A stretch of 64,000 nt of DNA from Caulobacter sp. NIBR2454 (GTDB taxonomy: Bacteria; Pseudomonadota; Alphaproteobacteria; Caulobacterales; Caulobacteraceae). The notes beneath the pieces are model-generated. The model was not told where the DNA came from and did not search any database. It saw nothing but the letters and a program-made list of their open reading frames with translations. The stretch lies in the NCBI RefSeq assembly GCF_027474405.1, contig NZ_CP114871.1:1993001-2057000 (forward strand), given 5' to 3'. Positions 31,742 to 40,435 of this stretch are shown piece by piece (within the stretch, counting starts at the first letter, position 1; every line of letters begins with the position of its first letter). The position numbers and the translations under genes are program-made.

Positions 31742-31959
31742 TGCACGCCTCCCGCCGGCGGACGGCTGGATTTGGCCCAGCCTACCAGGAACCACACCTG
31801 TGCGGCGACACCGCCCAGGATGAAGACCACAAACACCGGCAAAAGCCAGCCTACGCCCATCGACACGTGACCCACGATCGCGGCCCCGGCCGCGATGAAG
31901 CAGGCCAGGTTGATGGCGACCATCAGGATCAGACGCTTTTTCTGGGCGGCCGGGTTCAT
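31738..31959 (-). CDS. Small two-helix membrane protein downstream of nuoE
   Basis: The 73-residue protein has two hydrophobic helices (about residues 9-30 and 36-62), with few charges between, and a Pro/Gly-rich tail. Its start overlaps the nuoE stop by one base and its stop overlaps the next small ORF by four, showing coupled translation. No family recognised. It forms a pair with the 87-residue protein that follows. Confidence 0.78.
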   Translation of the reverse strand: MNPAAQKKRLILMVAINLACFIAAGAAIVGHVSMGVGWLLPVFVVFILGGVAAQVWFLVGWAKSSRPPAGGVQ

Positions 31960-32639
31960 CAGGCTTCTGTCTTCGCAGCCTTCTTGGGCTTCTCGGGCAG
32001 GTTAGGGATCTTGATCTTCTTGGCCGCCGAGCCGTCGTACAGCTTGGGGTCGGTCAGGGTCTTGATCGCGTTGTGCGGCTCGGAGGCGCCACGACCGACA
32101 TATGAACCCGGCTTCGGCGCCTTGCCGGCGGCGAAGTCGTCGAGGATCGTAGCCAAAGCCTCCGGCGTCAGGTCTTCGTAATAGTAGTCGTTGATCGCGG
32201 CCATGGGCGCGTTCGAGCAGGCGCCGAGGCACTCGACCTCTTCCCAGCTGAACTTGCCGTCGGCCGAGCAGTGATGCGGCTCGCCGATGCGCTCGCGCAG
32301 GACCTTCTTCAGATCGTTGGCGCCGCGTAGCATGCAGGGGGTGGTGCCGCACAGCTGCACGAAGGCGACCTTACCGACCGGCTCCAGTTGGAACATGGTG
32401 TAGAAGGTGGCGACCTCCAGCACGCGGATCACCGGCATGCCCAGCAGTTCGCCGATGGCGCGGATGGCAGGCTCGGAGACCCAGCCTTCCTGCTTCTGCA
32501 CGAGCCACAGGATCGGGATCACCGCCGATTGGCGACGGCTTTCCGGATACTTGGCGATCCACCAGTCGGCCTTGGCCTTCGTCTCCTTGGAGAATGCGAA
32601 GCTGGCGGGTTGTTCCTTGGCGAGGCGGCGGACGCTCAT
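31959..32639 (-). CDS. nuoE: NADH-quinone oxidoreductase subunit E (extended C-terminus)
   Basis: NuoE carries the off-path [2Fe-2S] cluster N1a. The ATG at 32639 gives 226 residues. It shows the thioredoxin-like cluster ligands in [12 protein letters not shown] and [12 protein letters not shown], and the helical N-terminal part with [16 protein letters not shown]. After the conserved domain (~residue 165) there is an extra ~60-residue tail rich in Lys, Pro and Ala ending [10 protein letters not shown]. It overlaps nuoD by four bases. Confidence 0.96.
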   Translation of the reverse strand: MSVRRLAKEQPASFAFSKETKAKADWWIAKYPESRRQSAVIPILWLVQKQEGWVSEPAIRAIGELLGMPVIRVLEVATFYTMFQLEPVGKVAFVQLCGTTPCMLRGANDLKKVLRERIGEPHHCSADGKFSWEEVECLGACSNAPMAAINDYYYEDLTPEALATILDDFAAGKAPKPGSYVGRGASEPHNAIKTLTDPKLYDGSAAKKIKIPNLPEKPKKAAKTEA

Positions 32640-33865
32640 CGGTCGACTTCCCCGAACACGATGTCCAGCGAGCCCAGGATGGCGGACACGTCCGCCAGCA
32701 TGTGACCCCGGTTCATCCAGTCCATGGCTTGAAGGTGCGCAAAGCCCGGCGCGCGGATCTTGCACTTGTATGGTTTGTTGGTGCCGTCACTGACCAGGTA
32801 AATGCCGAACTCGCCCTTGGGGGCTTCGACGGCGGCGTAGACCTCGCCTTCCGGCGTGCGGAAGCCTTCGGTGAATAGCTTGAAGTGGTGGATCAGGCTT
32901 TCCATCGACCGCTTCATCTCGCCACGACGCGGCGGCGCGATCTTGTTGTCCTCGGTCAGCACCGGGCCCGGCGTCTTGCGCAGGCGGTCGGTGCATTGAA
33001 GGATGATCTTCACCGACTCCCGCATCTCCTGCATCCGGCACAGATAGCGGTCATAGCAGTCGCCGTTCACGCCCAGCGGGATGTCGAAGTCGAAGTCGTC
33101 GTAGCACTCGTACGGCTGGTTGCGACGCAGATCCCAAGGGATGTTCGAGCCGCGGACCATCACGCCGGTGAAGCCCGAATCCATGGCTTCCTGCTTGCTG
33201 ACCACTCCGATATCGACGTTGCGCTGCTTGAAGATGCGGTTTGGGGTGATCAGGGCGTCGATGTCGTCGACCTTGGCCGGAAAGGCCTTGGCCCAGGCTT
33301 CGATGTCGTCGATCAGGCTGTCGGACAGGTCCTGACGAACGCCGCCCGGACGGAAGTAGTTGGCGTGCAGACGGGCGCCCGAGGCGCGCTCGTAGAACAC
33401 CATCAGCTTTTCGCGCTCTTCAAAGCCCCACAACGGCGGGGTGAGCGCGCCGACGTCCATGGCCTGGGTCGTGACGTTCAACAGGTGGTTCAGAACACGG
33501 CCGATTTCCGAATACAGCACGCGGATCAGCGAGCCGCGGATCGGTACGTCCACGCCGAGCAGCTTTTCGATCGCCAGGCAGAAGGCGTGTTCCTGGTTCA
33601 TGGGCGCCACGTAGTCGAGGCGGTCCATGTACGGGATGTTCTGGAGGTAGGTGCGGGCCTCCATCAGCTTCTCGGTGCCGCGATGCAGCAGGCCGATGTG
33701 CGGATCGACCCGCTCGACGACTTCGCCGTCCAGCTCGAGCACCAAGCGAAGCACGCCGTGCGCGGCCGGGTGCTGCGGGCCGAAGTTGATGGTGAACTTG
33801 CGGACCGGGGTTTCCGGCGTGCCCTCAGGAGCGCCCACGGAGGCTTCGACGATCTCGGTCGCCAT
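32636..33865 (-). CDS. nuoD: NADH-quinone oxidoreductase subunit D
   Basis: NuoD is the 49-kDa subunit that lines the quinone-binding cavity. From the ATG at 33865 it has 409 residues. It shows [22 protein letters not shown] with the quinone-site His, [14 protein letters not shown], and the C-terminal [12 protein letters not shown] ending common to the family. It overlaps nuoC by one base and nuoE by four. Confidence 0.97.
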   Translation of the reverse strand: MATEIVEASVGAPEGTPETPVRKFTINFGPQHPAAHGVLRLVLELDGEVVERVDPHIGLLHRGTEKLMEARTYLQNIPYMDRLDYVAPMNQEHAFCLAIEKLLGVDVPIRGSLIRVLYSEIGRVLNHLLNVTTQAMDVGALTPPLWGFEEREKLMVFYERASGARLHANYFRPGGVRQDLSDSLIDDIEAWAKAFPAKVDDIDALITPNRIFKQRNVDIGVVSKQEAMDSGFTGVMVRGSNIPWDLRRNQPYECYDDFDFDIPLGVNGDCYDRYLCRMQEMRESVKIILQCTDRLRKTPGPVLTEDNKIAPPRRGEMKRSMESLIHHFKLFTEGFRTPEGEVYAAVEAPKGEFGIYLVSDGTNKPYKCKIRAPGFAHLQAMDWMNRGHMLADVSAILGSLDIVFGEVDR

Positions 33866-34476
33866 TAGCGGTCCCCCGCCTGCTTTTCGGCCTTCTCGTC
33901 GCCCGGCAGGGCGTACTGCGCGCCCTCCCACGGAGACAGGAAGTCCCAGTTGCGGAATTCGGTGATCTTCACCGGCTCATAGACCACGCGCTTGAGCTCG
34001 TCGTCGTAGCGCAGCTCCATGTACCCGGTCATTGGGAAGTCCTTGCGCAGCGGGTGACCGTGGAACCCGTAGTCGGTCAGCATGCGGCGCAGGTCCGGGT
34101 GTCCTTCGAAGAACACGCCGTACATGTCGAAGGCCTCGCGCTCGTACCAGTCGGCGGCGGTGTAGACGCCGGTGACGGTCGGAACGGGCGTGTCCTCGTC
34201 GGTGGCCACCTTCACGCGGATGCGGTGGTTCTGGGTCAGCGACAGCAGGTGATAGACCACGTCGAAGCGCTGGGCGCGCTGCGGCCAGTCGACGGCGGTC
34301 ACGTCCAGCAGCTGCTGGAACTGATACTCCGGGTGGTCGCGCAGGAGGGTCAGGACCTCCACGATGCGATTGGCCGGGCCGGTGATGGTCAGTTCGCCAT
34401 AGGCGATGCTGAAGGCGGTGACGGCGCCGGCGCCATTGGCGACGATGCTTTGGCCGAGGGCTTCCAGATCGCTCAT
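33865..34476 (-). CDS. nuoC: NADH-quinone oxidoreductase subunit C
   Basis: NuoC is the 30-kDa peripheral-arm subunit. The ATG at 34476 gives 203 residues. The signature [24 protein letters not shown] is intact, followed by [16 protein letters not shown]. It is separate from nuoD here, not fused as in E. coli NuoCD. A longer upstream frame reads through nuoB and is rejected; its start overlaps nuoB by four bases. Confidence 0.97.
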   Translation of the reverse strand: MSDLEALGQSIVANGAGAVTAFSIAYGELTITGPANRIVEVLTLLRDHPEYQFQQLLDVTAVDWPQRAQRFDVVYHLLSLTQNHRIRVKVATDEDTPVPTVTGVYTAADWYEREAFDMYGVFFEGHPDLRRMLTDYGFHGHPLRKDFPMTGYMELRYDDELKRVVYEPVKITEFRNWDFLSPWEGAQYALPGDEKAEKQAGDR

Positions 34477-35075
34477 CGCTCGATCGTCCCCGTGCGGCGA
34501 ATCTTCTTCTGCAGTTGCAGGATGCCGTACAGCAGGCTCTCGGCGGTCGGCGGGCAGCCCGGAACATAGACGTCCACCGGCACGATCCGGTCGCAGCCGC
34601 GAACGACGCTGTAGCTGTAATAGTAGTAACCGCCGCCGTTGGCGCACGAGCCCATGCTGATCACATAGCGCGGGTCCGGCATCTGGTCGTAGACCTTGCG
34701 CAGGGCCGGAGCCATCTTGTTGCACAGGGTGCCGGCCACGATCATCAGGTCCGACTGGCGGGGCGAACCGCGCGGCGCGGCGCCGTAGCGCTCCACATCG
34801 TAGCGCGGCATCGACATCTGGATCATCTCGACGGCGCAGCACGCCAGGCCGAAGGTCATCCACATCAGCGAGCCGGTGCGGGCCCACGTGACCACGTCGT
34901 CCAGGGCGGCGGTGACGAAGCCCTTGTCGGCCAGTTGGTCCGACAGCCCGTCGAAGAACGAGTCGTGGATTTTCGGATCATAGCCTTCGACCGACGTGCG
35001 GCCGGCGGAGAGAGCGGGAACCAGCGCGCTCGAGCCCTGCATGGGCGAGCCGTCGGCGTTGAGGATCACTCCCAT
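34473..35075 (-). CDS. nuoB: NADH-quinone oxidoreductase subunit B
   Basis: NuoB carries terminal cluster N2 next to the quinone site. Ligands are seen in [20 protein letters not shown] and [12 protein letters not shown] chose the ATG at 35075 ([10 protein letters not shown]), 200 residues, with a GGGAG ribosome-binding site at the end of nuoA. An alternative ATG at 35096 would add seven residues. Either start lies inside the nuoA 3' end. Confidence 0.96.
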   Translation of the reverse strand: MGVILNADGSPMQGSSALVPALSAGRTSVEGYDPKIHDSFFDGLSDQLADKGFVTAALDDVVTWARTGSLMWMTFGLACCAVEMIQMSMPRYDVERYGAAPRGSPRQSDLMIVAGTLCNKMAPALRKVYDQMPDPRYVISMGSCANGGGYYYYSYSVVRGCDRIVPVDVYVPGCPPTAESLLYGILQLQKKIRRTGTIER

Positions 35076-35443
35076 TCCAGGGCTCCCTTCTTCCATTCGT
35101 AGATGAAGCCGACCGTCAGCACGCCCAGGAACGTCATCATCGACCAGAAGGCGAAGATCATCTCAGGGCGCTCCAATTTCATGAGCGAAACCGCCCACGG
35201 GAACAGGAACGCCACTTCCAGGTCGAAAATGATGAACAGGATCGAGACCAGATAGAATCGGACGTCGAACTTCATCCGCGCGTCGTCGAAGGCGTTGAAG
35301 CCGCATTCGTACGCGGAGAGCTTTTCGGGGTCCGGAGACTTTGGCGCCATAAGCGCCGCAGCAACGATGAAACCGGCGCCGAGCACGGTCGCGATCCCTA
35401 AAAAGATCACAATCGGCAGGTACTGGAGGAGAAAGGCGTTCAT
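35066..35443 (-). CDS. nuoA: NADH-quinone oxidoreductase subunit A
   Basis: NuoA is a three-helix membrane subunit at the junction of the two arms and the first gene of the operon. The 125-residue protein shows [25 protein letters not shown] and [18 protein letters not shown], the conserved core. The operon promoter should lie in the ~270-bp interval between this gene and tRNA-Asp. I could not pick one -35/-10 pair with confidence. Confidence 0.97.
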   Translation of the reverse strand: MNAFLLQYLPIVIFLGIATVLGAGFIVAAALMAPKSPDPEKLSAYECGFNAFDDARMKFDVRFYLVSILFIIFDLEVAFLFPWAVSLMKLERPEMIFAFWSMMTFLGVLTVGFIYEWKKGALEWE

Positions 35444-35629
35444 GGGAGGCCCTACTGGAATCGGGGCCTTTTAGACCCGCACGCCCGGGGTTCCAAGCGC
35501 CTTGCCGCAGTTGCGAACGCTTCTTAGAAAGTCGCGCCTGCCGTAAGGTTCGCATAGCCGCGATCCTTGACGACAAAGGCCTCATCGCTCGCTTTTTCAA
35601 CTTTACCCACAGAAGCTTCGTTTGACCGG

Positions 35630-35658
35630 TTGACACGAAAAGGCGCGGGTCATATTCA
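35630..35658 (+). promoter_or_regulatory. Promoter of tRNA-Asp
   Basis: A perfect TTGACA (35630-35635), a 17-base spacer and TATTCA (35653-35658) lie about 54 bases before the mature tRNA-Asp. The perfect -35 and optimal spacing support a strong housekeeping promoter typical of stable RNA genes. The same 35444-35711 interval must also hold the divergent nuoA promoter. Confidence 0.75.
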
Positions 35659-35711
35659 GCGCCCCTCGCCGCAAGGCGGGACGCACTTGACCGCTTCGGC
35701 GGACGAAGAAT

Positions 35712-35788
<77 letters not shown>

Positions 35789-35891
35789 CTTCTTCACAGC
35801 GCAGAGCCGATCATCGGCAACCCCTCACCGCAAAGCTCGTTTAGCGAACTGAACCGTGGCTATTCGCCGCGGCCAGACCCGTGGACGAAAC

Positions 35892-36278
35892 ATGCGCAAA
35901 CACGCCATCGCCCTGATACTTCCCCTCGCTCTCCTCGCCGCCTGCGAAAAGAAGCCGGCCGAGAAGGCCGCGGCTCCCGCGCCGCCCAAGTTCAAGCTGG
36001 AATGCGTGATGCAGGAGGGCGACCCGCCCCTGGTCCTTCTGCTCGACCCGGGCGCCAGCCGATTCATCATCGCCAACGTGCCGGGCGGGCCATCGGGCGG
36101 CCTAGTCACCGGGCCATACGAATATCGCATGACCGTTGCGCCCGGCGGTTCGTTCCAACCCGGCGAGATCGTCGTGAATCGCTATGACGGCCAGATGCGC
36201 CGTACGGCCGTCAGCGAAGCCGGTCCCGTAGTCCAGAACTGGGTCTGCGCGCACGGCCCCAACGCCCCGCGCTTCTGA
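35892..36278 (+). CDS. Predicted lipoprotein, unknown function
   Basis: The 128-residue protein has a short basic N-terminus, a hydrophobic stretch and a lipobox LAAC (Cys18), then a Lys/Ala/Pro linker and a compact domain with two cysteines (LECVMQEG and NWVCAHGP) that could form a disulfide. No family recognised. I chose the ATG at 35892 because it starts the signal peptide directly; a 12-residue extension is unlikely. It lies ~100 bases after tRNA-Asp. Confidence 0.8.
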   Translation: MRKHAIALILPLALLAACEKKPAEKAAAPAPPKFKLECVMQEGDPPLVLLLDPGASRFIIANVPGGPSGGLVTGPYEYRMTVAPGGSFQPGEIVVNRYDGQMRRTAVSEAGPVVQNWVCAHGPNAPRF

Positions 36279-36281
36279 CGC

Positions 36282-36959
36282 CTAGAACGACACCACCAAT
36301 AGAAAGGCCATGCGCCCTTGGTGACGATGACCAAGCTGATGCGCGCTGGTGTCGTACCAGCGCACGTCGGCGGCGAGATTTGGGGTCAACCGATGATTCA
36401 CGCCGACGTTCCAGGCCGTGAAGTTGCGCCCGCTGTTGACGGTGCGTCGCCCCACCGACGCCAGCAGCGTGGTGGTCGGGGCGACGCGCCAGCCGCCCTG
36501 CCCCTCAACCCAGTAGGATTCGTCGGTCTTGCCGCCATTGTCGGGGGAGTAGTCGATCCGCACCCGCGTGGCGGCGCGGCCGAAGCTGCGGGTGAGGTCC
36601 GCTCGATATTCGAACATGTCACGGTCATGGCCCGCGCGCATGCCGGTGCTGAACTTGTAGTATGCCGATACATCAAGGACATAGCCGCCCACCGGGCGGA
36701 TCACGCCGCCGATGATCTCGAACTCGGCCTCGCGGTCGTCTGACCCATTTTCGGTCATTACGTGCCCGCCGAAATAGTGGGCGTCGCCGCGCCTCTCCAG
36801 CCGCGCCAGAGCCCCAGGCTCCCGATCGGTCATGCTCACGCCCTTGGCGGATATGATCTCGCTGCCAACGAGCAGTCGGCCCGCCCATCGCGAATCGCCG
36901 GCGGCCGCGAGCGAAGGCGCAAACAGGAACATGAGAGCGAAAAAGACTGAGCGTGACAT
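36282..36959 (-). CDS. TorF-like (Gcw_chp) putative outer-membrane beta-barrel protein
   Basis: The 225-residue protein has a signal peptide (cleavage near SLAAAGDS). It is rich in alternating hydrophobic/polar strands with aromatic residues (DVSAYYKFSTG, FTAWNVGVNHRLTPNLAADVRWYDT) and ends in Phe, all typical of an outer-membrane barrel. The pattern resembles TorF-family small porin-like proteins of alpha- and betaproteobacteria. Substrate unknown. It converges with the lipoprotein gene; three bases separate the two stops. Confidence 0.65.
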   Translation of the reverse strand: MSRSVFFALMFLFAPSLAAAGDSRWAGRLLVGSEIISAKGVSMTDREPGALARLERRGDAHYFGGHVMTENGSDDREAEFEIIGGVIRPVGGYVLDVSAYYKFSTGMRAGHDRDMFEYRADLTRSFGRAATRVRIDYSPDNGGKTDESYWVEGQGGWRVAPTTTLLASVGRRTVNSGRNFTAWNVGVNHRLTPNLAADVRWYDTSAHQLGHRHQGRMAFLLVVSF

Positions 36960-37032
36960 GAGGGCTCGTTTCGGGAGCCACCACGCCTAAGCCGTCATCC
37001 AGACCGGCGCTTTCAGGATATTAGGGTTCCGC

Positions 37033-38247
37033 TTACGCGCTAAGCGGCGCCAGACGGCTGAAGCCGGAGCGGTCGGTCAGGTGTCCATAGACATCGGACA
37101 GTTGCTCAAAAACCCGCGACCAGGCGTGACGACCGACCGCCCGCGCCCGCGCGGCCTTGCCAACGTCGGCTACGTCGCGGGCGAACAAAGCCTCGATAGC
37201 TTCGGCCATGGCCGCGCCTTCGGACGCGACGGCCAGTTCGCCCACCTCCGAGTCCACCGATTCGGCGACCCCGCCGGCGTTCACCCCGACCACGGGAAGG
37301 CCACAGGCCATGGCCTCGAGCACGATCAAGCCGAAAGGCTCGGCGTCATTGGCGTGGACGAAAGCGTCACAGGAAGCCAGGACCCGCGACAGTTCGGCCG
37401 GTGTCTTCTGGTAACCCATGGGAATCACCCGATCTGAGATCGGCGCCCCCGCCCCCGCCCCTACCAGCAACAGCACATAGGGCTCGCCCAGGCGCTCGAC
37501 GGCGTCGACCAGAACTTCCAGTCGTTTCTCGCGAGCCGGACGACCAGCGAACACCAGCAGACGGGCGTTCGAAGGCACGCCAAGAGCTTTCCGAAGCGCC
37601 TCGCGGTCAGCGCGCTGCGGGTTGAACGCGTCCACATCGACACCCAGCGGCAGGGCGATGGCGTCATTGACCCCCGCCTCGATCAGCCGACCGGCGATAA
37701 AGCGGCTCGGCGCCACCACCCGAGCAAATTGCCTATAGATCGTGGCCCAGCGCCGTTGCACTGGCTTCTCCGCCCATTCACCAATGTGCAGCGCCGCCAG
37801 GGCGCCAAGATCGGTATGGCAGAAGCCGACCACGGGAATGCCCAGCTCGTCGCCTGCCTTGAGAGCCGCCAAGCCCGGCGTGTAAACGTCACCGGCTTCA
37901 ATAATGTCGGGACGCTGGCGGATCAGTCGCTCCATCCAGCTGCGCTTGCCGATGGGCCAGCGATAGCCGTCGCCGAACGGCAAGGGGGCGGCATAGATCG
38001 ACACCTCGCCATCAACGCTATGCGCATGGCGGGGGCCTGGCACTACCAAGGTGTGCCGCACGTCGGGGCGATTGGCCGCGAACCAGGCGCGCTTGTTGGT
38101 GAGATATCGTTTCACCCCGCCACTGCGGGGCGCATAGAGCATAGTGGTGTCGACTAGGCGCACACGACCATCGGGATCGAAATGAGCCCGAGCCGCCGAA
38201 GCGGTTGGCTCCTCGAAGGTCAATGGACCGAACCCAACAACGCTCAA
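37033..38247 (-). CDS. Glycosyltransferase family 4 protein
   Basis: The 404-residue protein has the GT-B fold. An N-terminal half carries GGVKRYLTNK. The C-terminal half has the donor-site motifs LLVFAGRPAREKRLEVLVDA and DAEPFGLIVLEAMACGLPVVGVNAGG, the last containing the conserved E-x7-E. Translation starts at TTG (38247), with GAGGAAG as the ribosome-binding site; the next ATGs fall inside conserved sequence. Likely acts on a polysaccharide or glycolipid, acceptor unknown. Confidence 0.85.
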   Translation of the reverse strand: MSVVGFGPLTFEEPTASAARAHFDPDGRVRLVDTTMLYAPRSGGVKRYLTNKRAWFAANRPDVRHTLVVPGPRHAHSVDGEVSIYAAPLPFGDGYRWPIGKRSWMERLIRQRPDIIEAGDVYTPGLAALKAGDELGIPVVGFCHTDLGALAALHIGEWAEKPVQRRWATIYRQFARVVAPSRFIAGRLIEAGVNDAIALPLGVDVDAFNPQRADREALRKALGVPSNARLLVFAGRPAREKRLEVLVDAVERLGEPYVLLLVGAGAGAPISDRVIPMGYQKTPAELSRVLASCDAFVHANDAEPFGLIVLEAMACGLPVVGVNAGGVAESVDSEVGELAVASEGAAMAEAIEALFARDVADVGKAARARAVGRHAWSRVFEQLSDVYGHLTDRSGFSRLAPLSA

Positions 38248-38295
38248 GCCGACTTCCTCACCGTCAGGGCGACAACGCGCCAGAGTAGAGATAAG

Positions 38296-38325
38296 GCGTC
38301 CGGAAACCTGGGAGTTCCCGGACGC
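38296..38325 (-). terminator. Hairpin after the glycine-zipper gene
   Basis: An 8-bp stem (GCGTCCGG with CCGGACGC) that extends with a few more pairs lies just after the stop of the glycine-zipper protein. The following tract on the minus strand (CTTATCTCTACTC) is pyrimidine-rich. It separates that gene from the glycosyltransferase. Confidence 0.55.
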
Positions 38326-38336
38326 GATAGCAAAGC

Positions 38337-39080
38337 TTAGCCGGTGATACGATAGCGCCCCTGGTTGTCAGGGCAAACACGAACGTAGCGATATTCCGTG
38401 CGGCCGCCCAGATCGGCGGGCGCGGGGGCCAGACGACAGCGATTGCGCTCAGCCCAGGCGGAATCATAGCGGCCGTTGTTCATTCGACGAGCCTCGGCCG
38501 TCTCGCGGTAAGGCACCGTCTGATTGTAGTCGAAGTAGTAGCCGGTGTTGTCGCAGCGGGCGTAATGCTCGTTGTTCTTGTCGGCATTGTTGCCAATGGC
38601 CACGCCGGCGATGGCGCCGACGACGCCGCCCAGCACGGCGCCTTCGGTCTTGGCGCCGTTGCCGGCCACGCTGCCGCCAAGCGCCGCGCCCGCCAGCGCG
38701 CCGATCACGCCGCCGGCGGTCTTGTTGGTGTTGTTGCCGCGACGTTCACAGGGGTTATCGCGGTAATAGGCCGACGCTGGGGTCCCATAGTTGGACGCGG
38801 CATAGGCCGGAGCCGGATAGGAAAACTCGCCGTAGCGGCGGGCATAGGCCCCATAGCCATAGCGGCGGTCATAGCGCGCCTTTGCCTTGTCATAGTCGGC
38901 GCGGCGGCGGTCATACTCGCGGCGTTGCGCCTCGTAATCGCGATTTTGGGAATAATAGTCCGCCTGGTCCGCGCGGTAGTCGCGCATCTGCTGGCGGTAG
39001 GAATCGTCATACTGGGCCAGAGTGGCCGATGCGGTGCCCATGGTCAGGGCGGCGACGAGGCCGATTGTAAGGGTCTTCAT
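38337..39080 (-). CDS. Exported glycine-zipper protein with Tyr/Arg/Asp-rich region
   Basis: The 247-residue protein starts at the ATG at 39080 with a signal peptide ending ATLAQYDD. Residues ~24-90 are an unusual Tyr-, Arg-, Asp- and Gln-rich repeat-like stretch. A glycine-zipper 2TM segment follows (~residues 120-165: GGVIGALAGAALGGSVAG and GGVVGAIAGVAIGNNADK), as in outer-membrane 17-kDa antigen-like proteins. Four cysteines lie in and after the zipper. Function unknown; envelope location is likely. Confidence 0.75.
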   Translation of the reverse strand: MKTLTIGLVAALTMGTASATLAQYDDSYRQQMRDYRADQADYYSQNRDYEAQRREYDRRRADYDKAKARYDRRYGYGAYARRYGEFSYPAPAYAASNYGTPASAYYRDNPCERRGNNTNKTAGGVIGALAGAALGGSVAGNGAKTEGAVLGGVVGAIAGVAIGNNADKNNEHYARCDNTGYYFDYNQTVPYRETAEARRMNNGRYDSAWAERNRCRLAPAPADLGGRTEYRYVRVCPDNQGRYRITG

Positions 39081-39265
39081 ATCTTTTCCTCCGGGTTCGA
39101 CCACCCCGCAGGCGGCCGCTTCGACGTCGCGACGGACTTCGCCCCCCGGGGAATGGCGCGCAACGATCGGCAGCCAAACGCGACCGTGATCGGATCGGTT
39201 GCACTGGGCTCAGCTTGACCACGGGCGCCAGCGCGGCGAAAAAACGCGTTGATGCGAGGGCGGCC

Positions 39266-39433
39266 ATGACCGATGTGAAGGAAAAGCCTGCCGTCGATCC
39301 ACATGCGGCGCTTGAGATCGAGCCGGTCGGCGCGCTGTTCGCCTGCCTGCGTTTCGCAGTCATCGCCTTGGTGGTGATGGGTCTGGCCTATGCGTGCGCC
39401 CAAACCATGCCGCCGCCGCTCGGCCCTCTCTAG
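39266..39433 (+). CDS. Small single-pass membrane protein, unknown
   Basis: From the ATG at 39266, with GAGGG six bases upstream, this encodes 55 residues: a charged N-terminus (MTDVKEKPAVDPHAALEIE) followed by one hydrophobic segment (FACLRFAVIALVVMGLAYAC). An upstream in-frame ATG at 39215 would add 17 residues without a clear ribosome-binding site. No family recognised. It precedes the VOC gene by nine bases, suggesting cotranscription. Confidence 0.6.
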   Translation: MTDVKEKPAVDPHAALEIEPVGALFACLRFAVIALVVMGLAYACAQTMPPPLGPL

Positions 39434-39442
39434 GACCGCAAG

Positions 39443-39835
39443 ATGTACATCGGCGCGATCACCCTGGTTGTCCGCGACTATGACGAGGCGCGTGACTGGT
39501 ATACCCGCGTCCTGGGCTTCGATTGTCTGGAAGATACGCCGCTGGGCGATGACAAGCGATGGGTGCGCGTGGCCCCTCCGGGAGCAAGCGAAGCCGCCCT
39601 CCTCCTCGCCAAGGCCGCCACTCCTGACCAGATCGCCAGCATCGGTAAGCAGGCTGGCGGCCGCGTCCTGCTGTTTCTGAAGACCCGTGACTTCGATCAC
39701 GACCATGCCGCCATGCTGGCCCGCGGCGTTCGCTTTCTGGAGGAACCTCGCCGCGAAGCTTACGGATCGGTGGCGGTGTTCGAGGACCTCTACGGGAATC
39801 GCTGGGATCTTCTGGAAGATCGCAACGCCGGATGA
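39443..39835 (+). CDS. VOC (glyoxalase/bleomycin-resistance) family protein
   Basis: The 130-residue protein has the paired beta-alpha-beta-beta-beta pattern: MYIGAITLVVRDYDEARDWYTRVLGF, a middle KRWVRVAPPGASEAALLLA, and GSVAVFEDLYGNRWDLLE at the end. It ends with an Asn-Arg-Trp-Asp-Leu pattern typical of the superfamily. Substrate unknown. Its stop codon directly touches the CCA end of the convergent tRNA-Val gene. Confidence 0.82.
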   Translation: MYIGAITLVVRDYDEARDWYTRVLGFDCLEDTPLGDDKRWVRVAPPGASEAALLLAKAATPDQIASIGKQAGGRVLLFLKTRDFDHDHAAMLARGVRFLEEPRREAYGSVAVFEDLYGNRWDLLEDRNAG

Positions 39836-39910
39836 TGGTGGGCGGCGAGGGGATCGAACCCCCGACCCTCTCGGTGTAAACGAGACGCTCTACCGCTGAG
39901 CTAGCCGCCC
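39836..39910 (-). tRNA. tRNA-Val (anticodon TAC)
   Basis: A 75-base cloverleaf including encoded CCA. The acceptor stem GGGCGGC pairs with GCCGCCC, the D arm contains AGCTCAGCGGTAGAGC, the anticodon loop TTTACAC gives TAC, and the T arm contains GGGTTCGATCCCC. It is convergent with and directly adjacent to the VOC gene. Confidence 0.96.
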
Positions 39911-39954
39911 GGAGACGGGGTTCTAGCGGGCTCGTCGCCCCGTTGGAAGCGCTC

Positions 39955-39987
39955 AAAGAAAAAGGCGGGTCGCAACGCGCGCCCGCC
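39955..39987 (-). terminator. Intrinsic terminator after HU
   Basis: In minus-strand reading a GGCGGG/CCCGCC stem is followed by TTTTTCTTT. It lies ~25 bases after the HU stop and before tRNA-Val. This is the best-formed intrinsic terminator in the window. Confidence 0.8.
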
Positions 39988-40013
39988 CCTTCCGAAACTC
40001 ACTGTTGAACGGC

Positions 40014-40289
40014 TCAGCCGTTCAGGGCGCCCTTGAGGCCTTCGCCGACCTGGAAGCGGGCGGTCTTGGAAGCCGGGCGATTGACGGTCTCGCCGGTGCG
40101 CGGATTACGGGCGGTGCCGGCGGCGCGGGACACGGCCTTGAAGGTGCCAAAACCCACCAGACGAACATCCTGGCCAGATTTGAGCGACGCGGTCACAGAG
40201 TCGATGAACGCTTCAAGAGCGTCTTTCGCCTGGTTCTTGTTGATGCTCGCCTTGTCGGCGATCGCCGTAACGAGTTCGGCCTTAGTCAT
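40014..40289 (-). CDS. hup: DNA-binding protein HU
   Basis: HU is a small histone-like protein that bends DNA. The ATG at 40289 gives 91 residues, the normal size; a 27-residue extension is not conserved. It begins MTKAELVTAIADKASINKNQAK and has the arm sequence GTFKAVSRAAGTARNPRTGE with the tip Pro, and the dimer-core DVRLVGFGTF. It lies downstream of lon on the same strand, a common arrangement, but lon has its own terminator. Confidence 0.97.
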   Translation of the reverse strand: MTKAELVTAIADKASINKNQAKDALEAFIDSVTASLKSGQDVRLVGFGTFKAVSRAAGTARNPRTGETVNRPASKTARFQVGEGLKGALNG

Positions 40290-40386
40290 GTAGTTCTCCC
40301 AGCCTAATGAGCGGCGGCGCTTTTTCTGAGTGCGCTGCTTCGCTTGCTTGGGATTATGGCGGTTGCGCAACGTCCGTCAAACGAAC

Positions 40387-40411
40387 GTGGGGCGGGAATC
40401 TCCCGCCCCAC
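40387..40411 (-). terminator. Terminator-like hairpin after lon
   Basis: An 11-bp perfect stem (GTGGGGCGGGA with TCCCGCCCCAC) and a three-base loop lies ~25 bases after the lon stop. The minus-strand tract after it is GTTCGTTTG, only partly T-rich. Confidence 0.65.
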
Positions 40412-40435
40412 ACAAGTTATCAGCGATAACCTTGT

